A stretch of 64,000 nucleotides of DNA. It comes from Limnanthes douglasii subsp. nivea (Eukaryota; Streptophyta; Magnoliopsida; Brassicales; Limnanthaceae). Below, piece after piece: positions 57,690-64,000 of this stretch (positions are counted from its first letter, which is position 1; each line of letters starts with the position of its first letter). The translations under genes and the position numbers were made by a program. The DNA is taken from the NCBI GenBank assembly GCA_036936605.1, contig JAUPFV010000001.1, positions 122,334,771 to 122,398,770 of the forward strand, read 5' to 3'. The notes under the pieces are model-generated. The model was not told where the DNA came from. It searched no databases and saw only the letters and a program-made list of their open reading frames with translations.

Positions 57690-59210
57690 TAATAGTTTTT
57701 GCCGATAAATGTCTTCGTCAGATCCATCATTGACGCATGTATGCATACTACAATACCTCTCTTCACGAGTTACTTCTAGTATACACGTAACAATTTCCAC
57801 CTAAGCTTATGCTAACTCAGCATCTGTTATGCCCAATATTTTACTCTTTACAGACCTGCTCCCATGCATCTTAAGTATTTTCTTTTCCAACAATCTTTGT
57901 CATTTTCTCTTATTCTCTCTCCATGATGTCTCAGATAAAGTGCTTCTTAATATCTACGTATATAGTTCGCTCATGGAACTTTGTATTCTTCATTAAATGA
58001 AGAGCATTAGTATTATCACAAAACATAATCGCATATTGATTCGTACTAGTAGTTTCACTTAGTAATCCCTTCAGTCAAATAAATTCCTTCATGGAATTCG
58101 TAGTAGCCATATATTCGGATTTTATAGATGACGGCACAACGAACTTCTGTAAACAAGACTTCCAAAAAATAACTCCTCCAAGCACAATAAATAGATAACC
58201 CAATGTAAACTTCCTTGTGTCAAGGTATCATGCATAGCATAATCATAGTCCACATACCCTCTCATCATTACATCAGGTGTATTATTATGATTGTAACATA
58301 ACCGAACAACAACTGAAGCCTTCAAGTATCTCATTAGTCACTTTAAGTGTATGTCAATATGACTTCTCCGGATTAGACATTAATATGCTCAAAATACTTA
58401 CGACATAGGGAAAATCAATTCTCCTGTAAATCATATCATACGTAATACTACCAATAACATTGACATAATGTACCTCAAGTATAAACTTCTTACCTGCTAC
58501 TTCGGTTGGTGTTTGAGTGACACTAGGTCTGAGTTAGACACCAATGGGGTTCAAAACTCTTTGGCTCTTGACATTGAGAACTTTCTTAGGATATTATGTA
58601 TATATTCGTGTTGAGATAAGAATAGATACCCTTTCGGCAGGTTCCTCTTCATATTAAACCAAGTATCATCATAGTCTTTACCATATCCTTCATCTCAAGC
58701 TCTCATTTCAGTTGACTATTCACCATTTTCAATCATATTATTATTCCTTAGGATCTTATATATATATATATATATTCGTGTAGAGATAATAATAGATACC
58801 CCTTTGGCATGTTCTTCCTCATATCAACACCAAGTATCATCATAGCCTTTACCATATCCTTTATCTCAAGCTCTCATTCCAGTTGAGTATTCACCATTTT
58901 CAATCATCTTCTTATTCCTCCCAGTTATTATGATATTATCCATATACAATACCAATATGACTTGATATAAGATACTTTATAAAGGTTTGGTTCCTAATCG
59001 GTGAAAATATCTCGTTAAAATAAATATATTATTTTTGCGTAAAGCTCGTAGCCACCATTTTAGTATTTTATTTGGGTAAGTCAATACCATGAATACATGT
59101 CTTCCTCTTGAATATACATTTACTCTGAGCAAGCTTTTGATCCTTCGGTTGCTTCACAAGAATCTAGGTGTTCATCTTGTTTAGAGTTATCAGTTTCTTC
59201 CTTATAATCG
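57690..59210 (-). pseudogene. Ty1/copia reverse transcriptase-RNase H relic
   Basis: Minus strand, right to left: LAQSKCIFK, FTQK and IYFNEIFSPI (59000-59130, start of the copia RT), IGIVY-DD region (near 58930, damaged), QLEWELEIKDMVKAMMILGV and KGYLLLS (58780-58880), YVDYDYAMHD (58230-58260), VLGGVIFWKSCLQKFVVPS and SEYMATTNSMKEFI (58065-58180, RNase H), then MFCDNTNAL-type text and weaker remnants down to about 57700. Frames shift repeatedly. It contains a ~165-bp internal tandem duplication (58604-58925). Confidence 0.75.
58604..58925. repeat. ~165-bp tandem duplication with (TA)n at the junction, in the copia relic
   Basis: TATATTCGTGTTGAGATAAG (58600) and TATATTCGTGTAGAGATAAT (58770) begin two copies of the same RT segment. 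Both run through CTCAAGCTCTCATT to CACCATTTTCAATCAT. A (TA)n run at 58748-58771 separates them. Confidence 0.85.
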
Positions 59211-59389
59211 TAAGTCATTTTTGATATGGTCTCTCATAACACAATTGTGACTTGTGTGAAGTTGGAGAAGTGTTGGTAGGTCTCACAGCGTTTGAATTTA
59301 TTTTTTGTATCATTCATTATTATGGGTCGGTACTAACCATGAAGGAGTTCAATATACATTTTAGTTACCACAATGTGCATTGTCTTTTC

Positions 59390-61543
59390 CGTCATAGAGG
59401 TCTTTAACTATATATGATGCTTAGTCTGTGTCGATATATCTAAGAAAAGATTTGGTTATAACTTGCCAATTTTGTTTTTATTATTCTTGCCTTTTCATTT
59501 TTCTTATAATATCTTCCATCATTTAGGTATCCTTTGATAATATTAATCCAATCTTCCACTTTTTCATCTTCTCATTAAACTATCATAACTTTAGAGGCCG
59601 AAACTATAAATAAAAATGTTTTGAAAAATGTGAAATCTATCTTAGAAAATAACTCATGGTCCAATTATTACATAAGGGTAAGATGTTAAAGCATCAACAT
59701 CAACACTTTCTGCTCTTAATACTTACTCAAAACCTATTTGTTAAAAATTAATTGCGTATCGTCGAAACTCTTTTAAATATTGGACGGTTTCATCTTTCTT
59801 GGCTTCGAATTGGCCTAAGATGTAATTGACCACTAACTAAGAGTATGTGAAAAACTAGACTTTTTTGGCTTCATAAATATTTGGTAGGCAAAAACCTATA
59901 ATAGTGGATTTATACTCTAGCTCATTGTTTGAAATTGGAAAACCAAACTTGATAGGATGGGTCAGGATGGCTCATGTCGGAGAGATTAGTTGAACTTTTG
60001 CATTGCTTCCACCATTCGTTTGGATATTTTAAGTGTATATAACTTTCTCATTTGAAAACACAGGTCTTTCAGATTGGAACTTCGTTAGAAAGTGTTCCAA
60101 TGTCTAAATTTTGATTGCAATACTCTGTTCATACTGAATGCCGCCCCTTTTTCTTGGTTGGTAACCAATTAGGTTGTTCTTAAAAACCGTGCGCAACATC
60201 TTCATACTTATAATGCAACCCGTTGGAAGGCTGGAATGCAATATGGATTATGTTAAGGCATTTTTCCTTAAAGTTAATATAGATTATCCACATTTCATCT
60301 TATCATTCGCTTCCAAACTAGACGTCTTTCTTTTGAACTTCTCAATATGATGATTCTAGTCCATTGTGCCAATGAATTCATCCAATTTTGACTTGTTCAT
60401 ATTCATCTACCTTATAAAGGGATAAGCCTATTGTTTCCCTGGTCCATGTCAATTTTCAGGCGAAGGTTTGGCACTTTTTTTTCCAGAAACGTCGATTGAT
60501 ATCCATTAGTATAATTACCATGTGGTGATGAAGTATAGTAATGATTTGAATGTGTAGAGGGATATGCACCCAAAGGGTTCTGCTCAGTCATATACGCTAT
60601 AAGTGGTATATATTTGTTTGCATCTACTACTGCAAACGTTTGAGCGTATCTCTGGGGAAATGTAGAGTACGCTGGTGTTATGGGAGGAAACTATAGGTAG
60701 AAGTATCTGATAGTGTTGATAACTTGGGTGGATTCATGGCTGAACCATTGCAGCTTGTTAAAAATTTGGTTGAATCTCTTACTAAGCTGTTGGTGCCTAT
60801 TGGCGATTCAGATGGATCTTGGCCTGGGCTGTTGGGACTTGTTATTGATTCAATTGGGCCTCTAGTTCTTCTTTCAAGACTTGTTGATAGCCCTGTCTCG
60901 TCCTCGGTCGGAACGAGGCATCAAATGTCGGGATTTTTTTTATTTCATTTGCTGTCATTTTACTAGCTAGTACTCTCATTCATTCTCTCATCTCCTCATG
61001 TCACCTAAGTTCCTAGATGTAAGGGTTCTAGTCCTCTTACTCCGGATGCATCGATGACGTTGACACTGGAACTTTTCACTCATACTTGAGGATCCCTGAT
61101 CAGAGTTATCATTAACAGCATTTATCTTGTGCGTGGATGGTGTATTACGTTGGCTTATAATATTACACACCCATTTTGTTCATTATTGAACTAGTTGTAT
61201 CGTCTCACTTTTCATATTTTTCTTTAACACCACCTTCAAGATGTTAAATTTTTAGATCTCATTTTTGGATAAGGAAGCGTGAAAACCATATCATGAATCA
61301 TTTTAAAGTTTTAAGGTTTCTCTTCAAGAAGTTATCTCTCAAGCTGCTGAAGGTCTGTCAATTGAATTGTTGTAGCAGCTACATGTGGGTTTTGCTCACC
61401 AGTATGTCTACTAATAGCTTTCACGTCAATGGATGAGGTACTTTCACTTTCTGAATTTGCTATGATGTATATTTAGCTTCGTTCTTTTTTATTTTTAAAT
61501 GAAAATATTTTGGATACCATTTGACTTCCCACACACAGCGCCA
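59390..61543 (-). pseudogene. Third gypsy (Tat-type) relic, minus strand, with PBS
   Basis: The primer binding site on the minus strand reads TGGCGCTGTGTGTGGGAA at 61526-61543, close to the tRNA-Asp-type site of Tat/Retand elements. Downstream is gag-like text (SDQGSSSMSEKFQCQRHRC near 61080; AVVDANKYIPLIAYMTEQNP and LGAYPSTHSNHYY near 60540-60650). Nearer the left lies an RNase H region: ISNNELEYKSTIIGF, LGQFEAKKDETVQYLKEFRR and LRAESVDVDAL (59680-59960), followed by WINIIKGYLNDGRY and a KKNEKARIIKTKLASY stretch (59440-59560). Most of RT is missing, so it is internally deleted. It abuts the copia relic to the left. Confidence 0.65.
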
Positions 61544-62095
61544 ATCTGGTGAGTGTAAATTTGTTTGGATGGATCCAAGACCAAAATCAATTGCAAAGTA
61601 AAAAACGCCAAATAAAAATAATGATAACAATAAGACAATCATTTGTTCATTAAATTTAGTGAGGGAGTATTTCAGTAATTAAAAATAATCATATATTATT
61701 TGCAACACACTATATTTTTTTTTATTTTTAAATTAATACATAAGTTTTTATAATAATTGAACTGGATCGAGAGATTTCAAATTCTTCACGAAATGAAATC
61801 TTCAGCGCCAATCTTCAAATCAATTCTTTTTTATCTTTGAATATTTTCTGAATAAGTTTCAAAGCTTTTATATTCTCCGATTGTTGTATCTGATTTTGGC
61901 ATTAAATTGCATCTCTTAGTTTTTGCGGATTTTCTTATGAATATATAAATCAAAATACAGACCATATTTCAATTCAATTTTATCAAAATGTACAAGATTA
62001 CTTGATGTAACAGAAAAAATATACTCTAAACGAAAAGTTCAACCAAGGCATACCCAAAAAAAATTAAATGACTTTTTACAGAGAATAAAACTCAA
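61544..62095 (-). repeat. Presumed LTR of the third gypsy relic (outer edge unknown)
   Basis: Directly beyond the primer site, the minus strand before it reads TTTACACTCACCAGAT, a plausible LTR end. The rest is AT-rich and has no second landmark, so the outer end is a guess. The boundary with the LINE starting near 62100 is also approximate. Confidence 0.35.
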
Positions 62096-63091
62096 CAAGG
62101 AATATAACATTTTAGTTTAGAATTTGAGGCATCTGTTTTTTGAATTTGACTCAAAAGAAGATCTGTGTAAAATGTGGTAAAAAAACGTCTAATATCTGGT
62201 TGAATCGGTCATGAGGCTCATTAAATGGACCATTGATTTCAATACAAAATTTGAATGTCCTATATGTCCTGTCTGGATTAAACTGGAAATAATACCTGAA
62301 TATTTGTTCAATGAATAAATCATCTCCTCAACTGTTGAATCGATTGGTAACACACTGCAAATCAAGATGCTAGAAAAAATAGGACATTTCAGAATTCATG
62401 TTTGGCTTTAGTAGAAATGGATTCAACGCTAGAGATCCAATGTAAGGCTTGGCTTGGTCTCATGGAAACCAAGTATGCTTGATACAATTAAGTTATAAGG
62501 ATTTACCAAAGTGTTGCAATAATTGTTATCATATTGGTCATGATGCTAGAAATTGTAAAAAAAACTAAAAGCAATGAAGAGAAAAAGGAAAACACTTTCA
62601 GAACATTCACTAAAGCAGAGCATGTCACCAAAAAGAAAAAGAACAGGATTGATAACAAAGAAGAGAGAAAAATCTTGAAATCAATTATTGTTGTTCCTAA
62701 AAATGACAGTAAATACTTTCCCATCAACAACGGGAATCAGACTACTGATTCCAATTAAATAATCAATAAAAATAAAAAGAAGGCTGCCTAAAAATAGAAT
62801 GACAACACTTCAAAGGATGATGAGATAATTGATGATATCCAATCATTGAGAGAAGGGTTCAATTCTGGTTATGAAAACTTGAGTTCAGAGATTGGCACCC
62901 CAAACAAAAAAAGAATAGGAAGCTTAACATTAACACTTGATCATAAGATCAAAGAAGCTAATACTGAATCCCACAAAGTTCTGAATAGGAAACTCAAAGA
63001 GGCTAGAGGTATGAAAAAAACTAACAATATAACTATTCAATCTCTGATGTTTTTAGGGATCAACAAGAAGAACAAATCCATTTCAAGATGA
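62096..63091 (+). pseudogene. Second LINE, ORF1 remnant
   Basis: DUF4283-type text FFEFDSKEDLCKMW (62135) and VMRLIKWTIDFNTKFECPIC (about 62215), then a CCHC knuckle CCNNCYHIGHDARNC (62513-62557), and a Lys/Glu/Ser-rich tail ending NKKNKSISR at 63088. Stops and frame changes break the first 700 bases. It is clearly related to the ORF1 at 16963-18308. The TGA stop (63089-63091) overlaps the ATG of ORF2 (63088-63090) as ATGA. Confidence 0.75.
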
Positions 63092-64000
63092 TTAAGATCT
63101 TAAATTGGAACGTTAGAGGCATTTGTAACAAGTATACAATAAGAAGACTAAATTATATCATATCTAAGGAGAAAATTAAAATGGTAGCTATCCAAGAAAC
63201 TTTAATCAAGGAGGACAACATGAAGGCTACTACTACTAAAATTGGCATCGACAACTTTGCTGCTAACATCTCCAACGAAGTTTGATTTTTCTGAAATAAA
63301 GACTTCAAGGTTAAAGTGCTTGTAAACCATGTTTAATTCCTTCATACTGAAATAATTCAGATTAATGATAATTTAATTTTCATATTAACAATTATCCATG
63401 CCAAGTTCCAAAGGTATTGCAGATTAGAGCTATGTAATTCTATGAGAGACATTTTCTTATTTACTGCTAATAAGGAATGGATCTTAATGGGAGACTTCAA
63501 CGTTATAACATCTCCTAATGAATAAATATGCTGCATTAACTATTTTATAGACAACACTGATAATTTTAATGAGATGATAAGAGATTGTAGTTTGGAGGAC
63601 GCTAGCTACTACGGTTCTAAATACACTTGGAACAAGAATTCTAAGTGGAAAAGACTAGACCGACTGTTAGTTAAATCTGCCTGTCCTAATCTCTTTAATG
63701 AAACTAGAGTGATGCACATGAATAGAACATGTTTAGATCATAGCCCTCTGTGCATCAGCATTAGTAAAGACAAATTTAATTATAAAAAAAATCTTTAAAT
63801 ATCTTAACACGTGGACTCTAAATACTAATTTTCTCTCTTTTGATTCTCTGTTTTCGTTTGGTCGTAAAAGCAAAATAGATTAAAAAGGGTTTTTAAAGAA
63901 TGGAAAAAAAAATCATTTTGGTAATATTTTTATAAGGTTTAAAAAGCTGAGATTAATGTAAAAAACAAAGAAGTTTTGCATCAGGAAAACAACACAAATG
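63088..64000 (+). pseudogene. Second LINE, ORF2 endonuclease, runs off right edge
   Basis: Starts MIKILNWNVRGICNKYTIRR at 63088 and reads the endonuclease motifs AIQETLI (63190), LMGDFNVIT (63486), YGSKYTWN (63610) and LDHSPLCIS (63735, the catalytic Asp-His). There are stops at about 63283 and 63522. RT and beyond would lie outside the window. Same family as the LINE at 16740-22710. Confidence 0.8.

Overview
The window looks like repeat-rich nuclear DNA from a flowering plant, most likely a eudicot and perhaps an asterid. The evidence is AT-rich sequence with GT-AG introns, plant Mutator-like elements (MULEs), Tat-type Ty3/gypsy and Ty1/copia elements, L1-like LINEs carrying RNase H, hAT-type elements, and a seven-exon TPS-a terpene synthase. 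No bacterial or organellar feature, CRISPR array, rRNA or tRNA gene was seen. Nearly everything is a broken mobile element. The one gene that reads as intact is the terpene synthase at 54400-56824.

Layout. 1-565: 5' end of a copia element on the minus strand (gag start, primer binding site, 165-bp LTR). About 1140-10390: a decayed MULE with a MURA-type transposase on the plus strand facing a Ulp1/C48 peptidase-type gene on the minus strand; its introns and spacers carry dozens of copies of a GCGATTT(A/T) motif in one orientation. 10395-14525: two arrays of a ~120-bp AT-rich tandem repeat around a small basic-protein gene with an unusual GC-rich upstream region. 14820-15873: a 5'-truncated LINE with a 13-bp target duplication. 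16740-22710: a nearly full-length LINE. 22731-30573: a second MULE carrying a transposase-OTU fusion, a small unrecognised gene and a plant mobile domain (PMD) gene; a GC-rich array of a GCACCATCGGT(A/T)C-type motif lies at the 5' side of each of the three.

31798-33457: hAT-type element with 8-bp target duplications. 34511-35630: an almost loop-free 1.1-kb foldback element with a 10-bp target duplication. 36715-37135: 91-bp tandem repeats. About 38020-53330: ruined Tat-type gypsy elements (two plus-strand, one minus-strand), broken up by a 1.8-kb hAT-type element, a solo LTR and a tRNA-derived SINE. 54400-57230: the terpene synthase and scraps of a second copy of its last exon. 57690-61543 and beyond: minus-strand copia and gypsy remnants. 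About 62100-64000: a second LINE running off the right edge.

The most interesting pattern is that the two unrelated MULEs have each filled their own non-coding DNA with a private short motif. This recalls the arrays recognised by VANC anti-silencing proteins in Arabidopsis VANDAL MULEs, but the parallel is inference. Two LINE copies also share an ATGA stop/start overlap between ORF1 and ORF2. All boundaries and counts come from reading by eye; no alignment or database search was run.
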